A stretch of 45,530 nucleotides of DNA from contig CAJSYQ010000031.1 in NCBI GenBank assembly GCA_910574015.1, forward strand, positions 1-45,530, read 5' to 3'. The DNA is from Eubacteriaceae bacterium (GTDB lineage Bacteria > Bacillota > Clostridia > Lachnospirales > Lachnospiraceae). This document shows positions 18,227-26,390 of the stretch, piece by piece. The position numbers were made by a program, and so were the translations under genes. The stretch's first letter is position 1. Each line of letters starts with the position of its first letter. The notes below the pieces were generated by a model that was not told the origin of the DNA, did no database searches, and was given only the letters and a program-made list of their open reading frames with translations.

Positions 18227-19106
18227 GGTGCGGCAGATCTTCTATATTGTCTGTTCAAATTTTCGGAAGTGGCACAAAAATCCACAGATTATTTTATGCT
18301 TCCTGCTTGCTTTTATTTTCTGCTATCTGTTGTCTGATAAGGTGATGCAGTTTGCTCAGGAGCATGGGACGTATTTGCAGGGGACGGAGGCTTTTATCTG
18401 GACCTTTGGCGATTCCCAGTCAGTACTTGCCATCTCTATCCTGCTGCTTCTGCTATTTTCCGGGGTGCCGAATCTCTCCAATGAGGTGCCATATTTAATG
18501 ATCCGAACGGACCGGAGCGTATGGATGCTGGGGCAGATTGCCTATCTTATATTGGCTACTTTTTGTTTTATGCTGTTTATCCTGGCTTCAACAGTGTTCT
18601 TGTCAGCAAGCCGGGCCTTTCCGGCTAATCTGTGGAGCGATACCGCTGCCATCCTGGGGTATTCTAAAATGGGAGAAGGTCTGGCGGTGCCCGCCTTTGT
18701 GAAAGTACTGGAATTAACAACCCCGTATCAATGTAGCATTCATATTTTCTTACTGATGACGGGGTATACGGTTACTATGGCAGGTGTTATTTTGTTCTTA
18801 AACCTCTGCAGAAACAACGGGGGTATGGTTGGCGGCATTATATACAGTGTATATGGCTTAATGATGAATCCGGACATTGTGGCAGAATGGTTTGGGATTT
18901 CCATGGAGCGCATACAGATTGCCAATATACTAAGCGGCTGGATTTCTCCGCTGAACCATGCCACCTATTATATGCATAGTTTTGGTTATGATAATCTGCC
19001 CAAGTTCTGGCAGTCCTATCTATTTTATTTGATAGCCAGTGCGCTGCTTTTTGCCGGCTCACTCTACAAAATTAGGAATTATCAGTTTCGGTTTACTGGA
19101 ACCTGA
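18219..19106 (+). CDS. Integral membrane protein (putative ABC-2-like permease)
   Basis: The protein has 295 residues and about six membrane segments at roughly 22-42, 64-84, 98-120, 160-182, 200-220 and 262-282. A cytoplasmic N-terminus rich in Lys/Arg (SNFRKWHKNPQ) precedes the first helix. The general plan is that of ABC-2 permeases, though the conserved coupling helix is not obvious by eye. TAAGGAGGTG lies 8 bases before ATG 18219 inside the end of the previous gene, so expression is coupled. The next gene, 53 bases downstream, encodes the ATPase expected for such a permease. The substrate is unknown. Confidence 0.62.
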   Translation: MFKVRQIFYIVCSNFRKWHKNPQIILCFLLAFIFCYLLSDKVMQFAQEHGTYLQGTEAFIWTFGDSQSVLAISILLLLLFSGVPNLSNEVPYLMIRTDRSVWMLGQIAYLILATFCFMLFILASTVFLSASRAFPANLWSDTAAILGYSKMGEGLAVPAFVKVLELTTPYQCSIHIFLLMTGYTVTMAGVILFLNLCRNNGGMVGGIIYSVYGLMMNPDIVAEWFGISMERIQIANILSGWISPLNHATYYMHSFGYDNLPKFWQSYLFYLIASALLFAGSLYKIRNYQFRFTGT

Positions 19107-19159
19107 CTTTCTGATGTGGTGCGTGATATGAAACTGATTACAAGAAATGGAGGATGGAA

Positions 19160-19789
19160 ATGGAGAAAGGGGACGGCATAGTTGTAGAACATGTATTTAA
19201 GTCTTTCGGAAAAGAGCAGGTGTTAAATGACATTAGTTTTTCTATTCCTTCTGGCTGTATTTACGGGGTGGTAGGAAATAATGGAAGCGGAAAAACGGTA
19301 TTGATGAAATGCATCTGTGGTTTTATGAAATGTGATAAGGGTAAGATTCTGGTAAATGGAAAGCAGGTTGGCAGAGAGGTAGATTTTCCGGACCGTCTTG
19401 GCGTCATTATCGAGACACCGGGCTTTATTCCGAATTTAACGGGATATAAAAATTTGAAGATACTTGCCTCGCTGAAAGGGAGGATCGGCAAAAGGGAGAT
19501 CAGGGAGACATTGGAGAAGGTAGGGCTTGCGCCGGATATGAAAAAACCGGTGGCAAAATATTCCCTGGGTATGAGGCAGAGACTGGGAATTGCCCAGGCG
19601 ATCATGGAGGATCCGGCGGTGCTTGTCCTGGATGAGCCCTTTAATGGACTGGACCGCTATGGGGTGGTGGAAATCCGCACACTGCTCAAGGAACTGAAAG
19701 CGGAGGGGAAATCAATTCTGCTTGCCAGTCACAACGCCCAGGATATTGAAGAGCTTTGTGACCAGGTAAAGGATTTAATGGCAACCTAG
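19160..19789 (+). CDS. ABC transporter ATP-binding protein
   Basis: The protein has 209 residues. It has Walker A GNNGSGKT (39-46), signature YSLGMRQR (134-141), Walker B VLVLDEP (154-160) with the D-loop NGLD, and the switch His in LASHNAQD. The Q-loop glutamine is replaced by Glu in IIETPGF, as is common in the BcrA/LanF subfamily that handles antimicrobial peptides. It ends at DLMAT, shorter than the 230-300 residues of BcrA-like proteins, and lacks the regulatory C-terminal tail. ATG 19160 is preferred to ATG 19154 because GGAGG (19149-19153) is then 6 bases away. It powers the two upstream membrane proteins. Confidence 0.9.
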   Translation: MEKGDGIVVEHVFKSFGKEQVLNDISFSIPSGCIYGVVGNNGSGKTVLMKCICGFMKCDKGKILVNGKQVGREVDFPDRLGVIIETPGFIPNLTGYKNLKILASLKGRIGKREIRETLEKVGLAPDMKKPVAKYSLGMRQRLGIAQAIMEDPAVLVLDEPFNGLDRYGVVEIRTLLKELKAEGKSILLASHNAQDIEELCDQVKDLMAT

Positions 19790-19847
19790 CGGGAGTCATT
19801 CTGTGGCAGAGCATTTCAGAGAGGAGACAGGAAGGAGAATGGTTTTC

Positions 19848-21779
19848 ATGAAGAGATGGAAACGGAAGTATTGTATATTGATATTATGTCTGGCGGGCTG
19901 CCTGGCTTTGGAGGGGGGACAGCGCGGTCTTTTAATCTGTAAAGCGAACCAGAGCCAGACAGAAGCCATGGGGAAGAAAGGAGAAGAGGGAATACAGGGA
20001 GCTTTGGCAGAGGGGGAGGGAAACCAGGGGGTATCGGATAATGGAAGCATGGCATGGTTTGCGATTGATAACCAGAACTGCTATGAAGGAATGGACAAAT
20101 CGTATTCGGGGGGGTACCTTCCCCGGATAGAGGGGAAAAGAGTGGAGGTAGTGCTGCCGCTGCTGGCAAAACGAAAGCTGTCCCAAAATCGGGTAAATGT
20201 TTCGCTCCGGTTCGGGGAGTCAGAGAATCTTCCCTTTATTCAAAAAAACTATGAGAAAGCATTTTCGTATGCATATCATAAAACAGGAAACCCGGAGAAA
20301 TTATCGGGCTGTTACCTAATTTCTTTTGACCTGGAGCTGAAGAAGGAATATTATAATGGCAATTATCCGATAAATTTAACTGTATCCGCAGAAGATGAAG
20401 CTGGCGATGAAATCAGTCAGGAGTTTACTGTGTATGTAACGCTTACCAATGGAAAACAGCAGGGTGGGGATGAATCACAAGGAACCGTGGATTCTGGCAG
20501 TGCAGCCTATTTTTCCATTGACAACCAGAACGTGTATTCTGGCATGAATAAATGTTATTCCAAGGGCTATGTGCCGAAGGTGAGAGCAGGTAAAGTGTTG
20601 CTGCTCCTTCCACTGCAGGCAAAGCGTCCACTGCCTAAAAAACAGCTGACTGCCAGCGTCCGGTTTGGGGAAACCCAAAATCTTCCTTTTGTACACAAGA
20701 ATTATGACAAGGTTATCCGCTATGGAAAACATAAGACAGGAATAAGGGGGAAGAAGGCCGGCTGTTATCTGGTGAGCTTTGATCTAACCCTGAAACGTGA
20801 TTATTATAATGGCAGCTATCCCGTCACCGTGGCTGTAACGGCACAGGATGGGTCGGGAGCGGAGCTCAGTCAGGAGTTTACCGTGTATGTATCACTGACG
20901 GGGGGAAAGCAGCCGGAGGGAGATACAGTGAGAGCAGCCGGGGAAAATCAGCCCCAGTTTGCACCAAAGGTCAGAGTAGCATCCTGTCAGTTTCCAGAAA
21001 AGACTATTTTGTGCGGTAAGGAATATAAGGCAAAGCTTACATTACTCAATGCCAGCAAAACCAGCCCGGTAAAAAACATGCTTGTAAAAATTGTCCCCAG
21101 TGAAAATGTGGAGCTGGCGGATGCAACGGGCAGCAGTTATGTGGATTATCTGGATAGCGGCAAAACCTGTACGATTTCTATCGCACTCAGGGTCAAGGCA
21201 GCAGCTCCCAGCGGACAGTATGATATCGGGGTGACGATGGACTATGCCGACCAGAAAGGAAACCCCTATACCATGGAGGAAATGGTAAAGATATCTGCGG
21301 AACAGAAGCCCCAATTGGAAATTGCACCCATTGGAATTCCAAGAGAAATTGAAATAGGGGAGACGCTGCAATTACAGGCCCAGGCGATGAATTTAGGGAA
21401 GGGGAAATTATATAATGTCCGCGCTTCCCTGGAGGCGGACGGCCTGACCTCATCCGGCCTGGCATTTATCGGAGATATGGAAGCCGGCACTTCGATGAAC
21501 GGAAGTGTGGAATTGACTGCGGAGGGGCTGTCCGGGGATTCTCTGTATGGTACGACCCAGGGCAAAATCATTTTCTATTATGAAGATGAACAGGGAAAAC
21601 AAATGACACAAGAGCAGGATTTTGAGACATCAATCTTATCTCCGCTGAAATCAGAGGAAAATAATACACCGACAGACGATACCCGTCAATGGTGGATTAT
21701 TATGGGAGTGATCGCCTTTTGTCTGGTGCAGGCAGCAGTATTGTTTGTTTATCGCAGAAAATATCTGGCAGCCAGGTAA
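19848..21779 (+). CDS. Large secreted, membrane-anchored protein with duplicated domain (COG1361 S-layer-like)
   Basis: The protein has 643 residues. It begins with a signal-like segment (residues 1-25, basic then hydrophobic, with Cys). Two copies of a domain of about 137 residues lie at about 65-201 and 215-352. Shared marks are IDNQN, YSxGYxP, LPLxAKR, RFGExxNLPF, YYNGxYP, QEFTVYV and GKQ. Two CARDB/NPCBM-like beta-sandwich regions follow (about 375-480 and 490-590). A C-terminal membrane helix (about 613-633) and the basic tail RRKYLAAR anchor it with the bulk outside. The architecture resembles COG1361 S-layer-domain proteins. ATG 19848 has AGGAG 10 bases upstream; ATG 19839 is a possible alternative. 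It lies 58 bases after the ATPase gene. Confidence 0.7.
   Translation: MKRWKRKYCILILCLAGCLALEGGQRGLLICKANQSQTEAMGKKGEEGIQGALAEGEGNQGVSDNGSMAWFAIDNQNCYEGMDKSYSGGYLPRIEGKRVEVVLPLLAKRKLSQNRVNVSLRFGESENLPFIQKNYEKAFSYAYHKTGNPEKLSGCYLISFDLELKKEYYNGNYPINLTVSAEDEAGDEISQEFTVYVTLTNGKQQGGDESQGTVDSGSAAYFSIDNQNVYSGMNKCYSKGYVPKVRAGKVLLLLPLQAKRPLPKKQLTASVRFGETQNLPFVHKNYDKVIRYGKHKTGIRGKKAGCYLVSFDLTLKRDYYNGSYPVTVAVTAQDGSGAELSQEFTVYVSLTGGKQPEGDTVRAAGENQPQFAPKVRVASCQFPEKTILCGKEYKAKLTLLNASKTSPVKNMLVKIVPSENVELADATGSSYVDYLDSGKTCTISIALRVKAAAPSGQYDIGVTMDYADQKGNPYTMEEMVKISAEQKPQLEIAPIGIPREIEIGETLQLQAQAMNLGKGKLYNVRASLEADGLTSSGLAFIGDMEAGTSMNGSVELTAEGLSGDSLYGTTQGKIIFYYEDEQGKQMTQEQDFETSILSPLKSEENNTPTDDTRQWWIIMGVIAFCLVQAAVLFVYRRKYLAAR
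20040..20907 (+). repeat. Tandem intragenic duplication in the surface protein
   Basis: Two coding repeats of about 414 bases (20040-20454 and 20490-20907), spaced by 450 bases, encode the same domain. Protein identity by eye is about half, so the duplication is old. Confidence 0.8.
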
Positions 21780-21826
21780 GGATAAAACCAGGGATTTTCC
21801 AGTGGGAAAAGGGGAAAGGGAAAACA

Positions 21827-22687
21827 ATGATAAACAGAATAAAATATCTGATGAGGTTGAGGAAACAAAATGATGCAGTGAAAATAATGGGCATTCTCAT
21901 CGTTGCTGGTATCGTATCAGCACTCAGTATCCTTTATCATACCTGGGGGATTTACCATTATGTCAAAAATCCGGCAGAATATGAATTGTCATCGGATCAG
22001 ATAATCACAGGAACTCAGATAAAGACACTGCTGCAAACGAAAAATGCTGTCAGGGTGAGCCGTCAGCTGAATACCTCGCTTACGATAAAATATAGAGGAA
22101 AAGAAGCTGTGGTGGATGCCGTTCTATTATCGCAGGAATATATTGAGGAAATGTTTCATACGAAACTTCCCATGGGAGCAAAGCGGATTATATTGGATAA
22201 AACGGCTTTTGATGGTTTGCAGCAGGAGTGGTCCGGGGATATGGATGGAAGTGCGGAGATCGATATAGACCAGGCGGAAAGCGGTGCGGGGCTGGAGATC
22301 CGATATGCCATTGGGGAGATGCCATCGGATCAGAAAGAAGATGGGGAAGAGACGGTGCAGCAAGATCAGCCGGGGCGATTGATTGTGGATGAGGCGGAAG
22401 GTCTGGGAGTGGAAGGTTTGATATGCCTGGCGGGAACGGAGAGCGAGCTGTTGAAGGGAGCAAGCAGTGTAAGGGCAAAATATAGTGGTCATGATCTGGA
22501 TGGGCTTCAGGTGGAGCGTTTAAGAAAACTTGGGTATGTGATCACAAATGAAGAAATGATTATTAAAGAAGCGTATGAGATGGAAAGGAAGCTGCTGCAT
22601 ATCCGGTATGGGCTGATGATCCTTGGGGTGTGTCTGGTTTCTACATTTGCGTTGCGAAAATGGGGGAACATAATAAGGGAAGTGTAG
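21827..22687 (+). CDS. Bitopic membrane protein of unknown function
   Basis: The protein has 286 residues. It has a basic N-terminus, a membrane helix at about 17-40, an extracytoplasmic middle of about 200 residues rich in Asp/Glu and Gly, and a second helix at about 262-280 followed by RKWGNIIREV. The two-helix bracket with an external domain resembles accessory or sensor subunits of peptide-handling ABC systems (MacB or LanI-like layouts), but no family is recognised. GGGGAAAGGG precedes ATG 21827. It is the last gene of the module and is followed by a strong hairpin. Confidence 0.6.
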   Translation: MINRIKYLMRLRKQNDAVKIMGILIVAGIVSALSILYHTWGIYHYVKNPAEYELSSDQIITGTQIKTLLQTKNAVRVSRQLNTSLTIKYRGKEAVVDAVLLSQEYIEEMFHTKLPMGAKRIILDKTAFDGLQQEWSGDMDGSAEIDIDQAESGAGLEIRYAIGEMPSDQKEDGEETVQQDQPGRLIVDEAEGLGVEGLICLAGTESELLKGASSVRAKYSGHDLDGLQVERLRKLGYVITNEEMIIKEAYEMERKLLHIRYGLMILGVCLVSTFALRKWGNIIREV

Positions 22688-22704
22688 ATTTTATATGGGA
22701 CATG

Positions 22705-22739
22705 GTCAGAGGGAGCTGCTTTGGACAGCTCCCTCTGAC
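22705..22739. terminator. Strong hairpin ending the surface module
   Basis: GTCAGAGGGAGCTG (22705-22718) and CAGCTCCCTCTGAC (22726-22739) form a perfect 14-bp stem with a 7-base loop. There is no clear T-run on either side. It separates the rightward module from leftward genes and may act on both. Confidence 0.6.
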
Positions 22740-22760
22740 TGTGCATGGGCACATCATCAC

Positions 22761-22853
22761 TATTTACAGAATTGTTTATCAAAATCTGGGTTAGTAGGCA
22801 CCGCCTACAACTGATTATTTACAAAACTGTTTATCAAAATCTGGGTTGTAGGC
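22761..22853. repeat. Direct repeat pair, 38-39 bp, 55 bp apart
   Basis: The copies are 22761-22799 and 22816-22853. They differ by two substitutions plus a one-base insertion in the first; a third substitution lies in the adjacent stop codon. Read on the minus strand, both encode NPDFDKQFCK and a stop, and the three substitutions are all synonymous. Confidence 0.8.
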
Positions 22854-22970
22854 GTAGAAGTTCTTCTTATTCAGATTATCCTGGATAAGGCGAAGTCCTT
22901 CACCGAAACGGGAGGATTGAAGTAAAAATATCTCCCTCAAAATACTGTGCTTTAATCTTTCATGGTTCAT
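22815..22970 (-). CDS. Small ORF directly after the serine recombinase
   Basis: A 51-residue open frame starts two bases after the recombinase stop codon on the same strand. It is rich in Leu, Phe and Lys, with helix-like LREIFLLQSSRFGEGLRLIQ and a polar C-terminus YNPDFDKQFCK. No family is recognised and the ribosome site (GGAA) is weak. It could be an accessory recombination protein, or the 3' end of a host gene into which the element inserted. Its last codons are duplicated 55 bases further on with only synonymous changes, which argues that the reading frame is or was translated. Confidence 0.45.
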   Translation of the reverse strand: MNHERLKHSILREIFLLQSSRFGEGLRLIQDNLNKKNFYAYNPDFDKQFCK

Positions 22971-22972
22971 GG

Positions 22973-24481
22973 TTAAATGTTCCAAGTGATTTCAATGTTT
23001 CCATCTGCAATGCGGATAACTTTGATAAGTGTATCAACTACCGCCTGTCTGTCCTCGAAAGAGAGCGTTTCCCATGTTTTCACATGATTGGTTATCTGCT
23101 TCAATTTGTCCTCTGTATCGGTGACATTTGCCGTAACGATTTCTTCCTGCAAGGTTTTTCGCTCTGCGTCCAGTTCTGCTACTTTTTCGTCTATGTACTT
23201 CATCAGAACGCTGCTTGCCCCGGACACTTTGGAGAGAAGTTCTTCGATTTCTTCCTCAATCTGTGTCAGACGGATTTTTTTCGTCATGTTTGTTTGTTCT
23301 TTTCCTGTGTCAGATAGACAGGAGAGTTTTTGAAACTCTGACAGTCTTTCTTTGATTGCGCCAAGCATATATTCTTCCAAAACGTCTGCATAAACCGTAC
23401 AGCCTGCCCCGGTACAGTTGTTTCCCCGGCTTCCCGATTGGCTGCAAACAAAGTAACGTCCCCACCTTGTTTTTGCTTTGCGTATTGTCAGCGCATAACC
23501 GCATTTGCCGCATTTTACTTTGCCAACGAGCCATGAGTTTTTCGGTTTACAGGTCTTTGTGGACTGTCGGTTGTTCAGACACCGTATGCGGCAGGCTAAC
23601 CACGTCTTTGAGAGGATAAAACCCTTATGCGGTGCAAGCACAATCTCTTTGTCGGATAAGTCGCTCTGCTTTCTTGAAGTGGAAACCGTACCTTTGTAGA
23701 GATAGCAGGCATTGTAACCCGTGAAGTCACTTGCCGGGTTATAGATGTTTGCACCTTGACTTTGGAAAAACTGGTACACGTCAATATCGGCTTGCACATA
23801 CACGGGATTGCGGAGCATTTCACTGATACGGGCGGTATTCCAGTTTGCGCCACGCAGATTTTTAATCTGGTGTTCGTTCAAGTACCGTACAATGTCCCCA
23901 AGTGAATTGTCCGTGTCCGCATACATGGAGTAAATCAGCTTTAGCTGTTCGCTTTCCTCCGGGACTTCCTCGTACATGGACGTACGGATATTGTCAATGA
24001 CCGTGTTCGTCAGACGGTAGCCGTAGGGAATACGCCCGCCCATGTAAAAACCACGCTTGCACCGTGCATAATAAGCATCCGTTACGCGCTTTTGTATGGT
24101 TTCCCGTTCCAGTTGGGCGAACACGATACAGATATTTAACATTGCCCTGCCGATCGGTGTGGACGTGTCAAATTTTTCCGTGGAAGAAACAAACTCCACA
24201 TGATATTTCTGAAATATCTCCATCATGTTTGCAAAATCCAAAATAGAACGGCTGATACGGTCGAGTTTGTAGACAATAACCCGTTTGATTTTTCCTGCGC
24301 GAATATCGTTCATCATTTTTGCAAAGCCGGGACGGTTGGTGTCCTTGCCCGAAAAACCTTTGTCCGTATATTCAATGCAGGCTTCCCCGTGGGTTTCGTA
24401 TCTGCAATACGCAAGCTGACTTTCCACGGATATGCTGTCCTTTTTTTCGATTGACTGTCTTGCATATAATGCGTCGTACAT
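22973..24481 (-). CDS. Large serine recombinase (tnpX-type integrase)
   Basis: The protein has 502 residues. The resolvase catalytic domain starts ALYARQS with Ser10 as nucleophile. KLDRISRSILDF and FDTSTPIGRAMLNI with FAQLERETI are the conserved catalytic arginine and helix-E regions. The recombinase domain follows (about 155-270, GGRIPYGYRL). A zinc beta-ribbon comes next, with Cys pairs CGKCG and Cys residues in FVCSQ and NNCTG. A coiled-coil stretch (about 395-445) and a C-terminal tail complete it. It appears complete. It would integrate and excise an element through short att sites without long repeats. AGGAGG lies 8 bases before the ATG. Its gene is at the left edge of the mobile region, the usual place beside an attachment site. 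Confidence 0.92.
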   Translation of the reverse strand: MYDALYARQSIEKKDSISVESQLAYCRYETHGEACIEYTDKGFSGKDTNRPGFAKMMNDIRAGKIKRVIVYKLDRISRSILDFANMMEIFQKYHVEFVSSTEKFDTSTPIGRAMLNICIVFAQLERETIQKRVTDAYYARCKRGFYMGGRIPYGYRLTNTVIDNIRTSMYEEVPEESEQLKLIYSMYADTDNSLGDIVRYLNEHQIKNLRGANWNTARISEMLRNPVYVQADIDVYQFFQSQGANIYNPASDFTGYNACYLYKGTVSTSRKQSDLSDKEIVLAPHKGFILSKTWLACRIRCLNNRQSTKTCKPKNSWLVGKVKCGKCGYALTIRKAKTRWGRYFVCSQSGSRGNNCTGAGCTVYADVLEEYMLGAIKERLSEFQKLSCLSDTGKEQTNMTKKIRLTQIEEEIEELLSKVSGASSVLMKYIDEKVAELDAERKTLQEEIVTANVTDTEDKLKQITNHVKTWETLSFEDRQAVVDTLIKVIRIADGNIEITWNI

Positions 24482-24516
24482 TCTATCTACCTCCTAAAAC
24501 GTAAGACGCAATACCC

Positions 24517-24545
24517 AATGTCAAATTCCATAGGAATTTGACATT
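24517..24545. repeat. Perfect 13-bp palindrome before the recombinase gene
   Basis: AATGTCAAATTCC (24517-24529) and GGAATTTGACATT (24533-24545) surround ATA. It lies between the small upstream ORF and the recombinase gene and could be an operator or an mRNA hairpin. Confidence 0.7.
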
Positions 24546-24585
24546 AAACAGATCATATCGTTTCATGAAATGTTTTGCAAGGGAC

Positions 24586-24750
24586 TTACGCATATTTTTT
24601 GAAAATCTGATAGAGCCTTGCCCCGATTTCCTGCCGGGTTTCCTGTTCTGATTTTTTTTGAAAGGCGGGGTAGATGTTGGTAACGGTCAGCCTCATTTTA
24701 TCTTTGCGTATCTGGGTATCGGGTGTGGGAGAGTTATTAGTTTTTGACAT
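24586..24750 (-). CDS. Small conserved-type ORF upstream of the recombinase
   Basis: A 54-residue ORF with a very good ribosome site (AAAGGAGAAAG) before ATG 24750. It has a polar N-terminus, then RLTVTNIYPAF and a charged amphipathic helix ending in LYQIFKKYA. Small ORFs at this position are common next to tnpX-type recombinases in Clostridia (for example tnpW in Tn4451). I cannot say it is homologous to TnpW. It probably shares a transcript with the recombinase, separated only by the palindrome at 24517-24545. Confidence 0.65.
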   Translation of the reverse strand: MSKTNNSPTPDTQIRKDKMRLTVTNIYPAFQKKSEQETRQEIGARLYQIFKKYA

Positions 24751-24841
24751 AAACTTTCTCCTTTGACGGTTTCCCTAAATTTTATGAGAAGCAGCAAGTA
24801 CACTATACGGGAATAGCTTAAATTCCGTGAGCAACTGTATT

Positions 24842-25328
24842 TCATTCTCCTTTTTCGTATTCGCTCCACGATTTTCCGAACAATTGATTGCAGCATACTC
24901 CCCTTAACAAATCTCTAAAACCCACTAAAAAATTATTATTGATGCGTCCACCTTGTTTCTCATAAATATATCGCCAATATTCAAATACATTGGAAATGTC
25001 ATTTAGCATTTCCTCAAACATATTTTCATTTTGGGACTTGAACCATTCACGCATTCCACGTTCAACAGATAATGCAGTATTTGCGTCCTTTATTTTGAAT
25101 TTTCCACACAATCTTTTCAAATTCCTCCACCGGGATGCCATGAAAAACTAATAATGTCTTGATAAATACTTCGCAAACAAAAGCGGACTTTACAATTCCC
25201 GATACAGAATGGGATTTTGTTCTGCATTTTATATTGTTAGGCTCTATTTGGCAATATCTCGCACAATCAACAAAAGCACATGCGTGCTCGAACATTTGAT
25301 AAGTGATTGTTGAAGTATTTTCTGCCAT
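24842..25328 (-). pseudogene. Frameshifted HEPN-like helical protein
   Basis: Two overlapping frames make one protein of about 160 residues. The first part (from ATG 25328, with AGAGGTG upstream) runs through SAFVCEVFIKTLLVFHG. The second part (NLKRLCGKFKIKDA... to EYEKGE) is in another frame. The switch falls at about 25110-25135. The pattern of a helix followed by an NLKRL segment recalls HEPN proteins (usually GHDLKKL). Its start overlaps the end of the upstream broken gene, so they formed a two-gene unit. AT-rich compared with the flanking transfer genes. Confidence 0.55.
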
Positions 25329-25329
25329 G

Positions 25330-25910
25330 CTATACACCTCTTTTATTCATTGGAAAGCGTATTACTTTTTCCTTTGGCCATCTATCGTAATTTTGGGACA
25401 AAATGTCCCAAAGTATAAGGTCAGCAATAGCTGTGGGTAATTCACCTATTTCTGCAGAACTTAAAATCAACTGATTAAGTAGTGCAGCAGAGTCATCGAC
25501 AAATGAGGAAATATCTTCTTTCATTTTATTTCCATGAACTGCAGATGAACGCATATTATATAATTTTTTGACCTTTTTGAATATTTCATTTGCCTTTATA
25601 TCGTCACGACCAGCTAAAAACCGAGCTATATAGAGGGTTACTCGAAAACTGACCTCAGTACTAACATTAAATAAAGATTCAATTCCAGACCACAGAATCG
25701 CCAGTTGAATACGCGGCATTGAGTGCCATCGATAGCTTGCCATAGCATGAACAGCTGTCCTATAAGTATTGAAGATTGCTCATAACTTCACAATTAAAAA
25801 GTGCCCCCAACAAGATACAGTCCCATTGTGCATTCCAAGTCGCTGCTGTTAATTGTTCAGCATCGGAAGAGGTTATTCTTAGCTGAGAGGATAATGTTGC
25901 AGAACTATCC
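25330..25910 (-). pseudogene. Frameshifted Apea-like HEPN protein
   Basis: Two frames of one protein are visible. The upstream part ends LGALFNCEVMSNLQ before a one-base shift near 25767. The downstream part continues TYRTAVHAMASYRW, IQLAILWSGIESLF and then the HEPN motif LYNMRSSAVHGN (R-x4-H), ending at MNKRGV. HEPN/Apea proteins are often RNases in phage-defence or abortive-infection systems; that role here is inference. The N-terminus is missing because the frame runs into a relaxase fragment at about 25910. Both this gene and its partner are inactivated by frameshifts. Confidence 0.6.
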
Positions 25911-26040
25911 AACCTCCGGGCAAGCTGGGAGTTCCATTGTTTTTCCTGCGCTTCGGCAGAGTTCCATAAGGTATTGCGGTCTGCAAACTCCGGCGGCTCA
26001 TGGGGTGGGAGCATGATTTCTTTGTGGGTGACTTCGAAAT
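25910..26040 (-). pseudogene. MobA/MobL relaxase scrap
   Basis: About 43 codons encode EVTHKEIMLPPHEPPEFAD then RNTLWNSAEAQEKQWNSQLARR. The pattern PPEFADR.LWN...K..NSQLAR is diagnostic of the N-terminal region of MobA/MobL (MobQ) relaxases. It joins the HEPN gene without a boundary and has no start codon of its own. It is from a different relaxase than the one at 42073-43155, which reads KAKNAQLARE at the same place. Confidence 0.7.
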
Positions 26041-26118
26041 ATTATAACACAAAACATACGGGAATTGTGAACTGTTGAATGCTTTCAAAAAAATAATGAA
26101 AAGAGGGACAGATAAATA

Positions 26119-26333
26119 ATGAATATGATTTATGCAACATACAATATCCACCATAACAGCATTGACGTAAACACCCACGCAGGTTATTTCTTACGGATAG
26201 ACTGCAATAAAGCAGAAGAAGAATTGAAAACTACTCCCTGCTCTGAATGTGCCTTAAATGCTTTGGTGATAGACGAACCGCTTGATATATGCAGATGTGG
26301 ATGGATGCAGAGGATTCGTTGGAACTATGGTAG
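26119..26333 (+). pseudogene. DUF6061-like small protein with internal deletion
   Basis: The first about 56 codons read normally (MNMIYATYNIHHNSIDV...NALVIDEPL). The true C-terminus (MQMWMDAEDSLELW and stop at 26331-26333) is in another frame. A short out-of-frame deletion of the middle (family members have a PLEYA...L.G segment) explains this. The family name is from memory. AAGAGGGA is the ribosome site. Function unknown. Confidence 0.55.
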
Positions 26334-26390
26334 ATAATTCTTAAGTCAAAACAAGTACCAAATGATTTATAGTGTCAGTTGGCGCTTGTT

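Noticed and set aside
22761-22853. Direct repeats as a CRISPR or as att core of the serine recombinase
   Set aside because: There are only two copies and no spacers of regular size, and large serine recombinases use a two-base crossover and do not leave 38-bp repeats. The coding interpretation with silent changes fits better.
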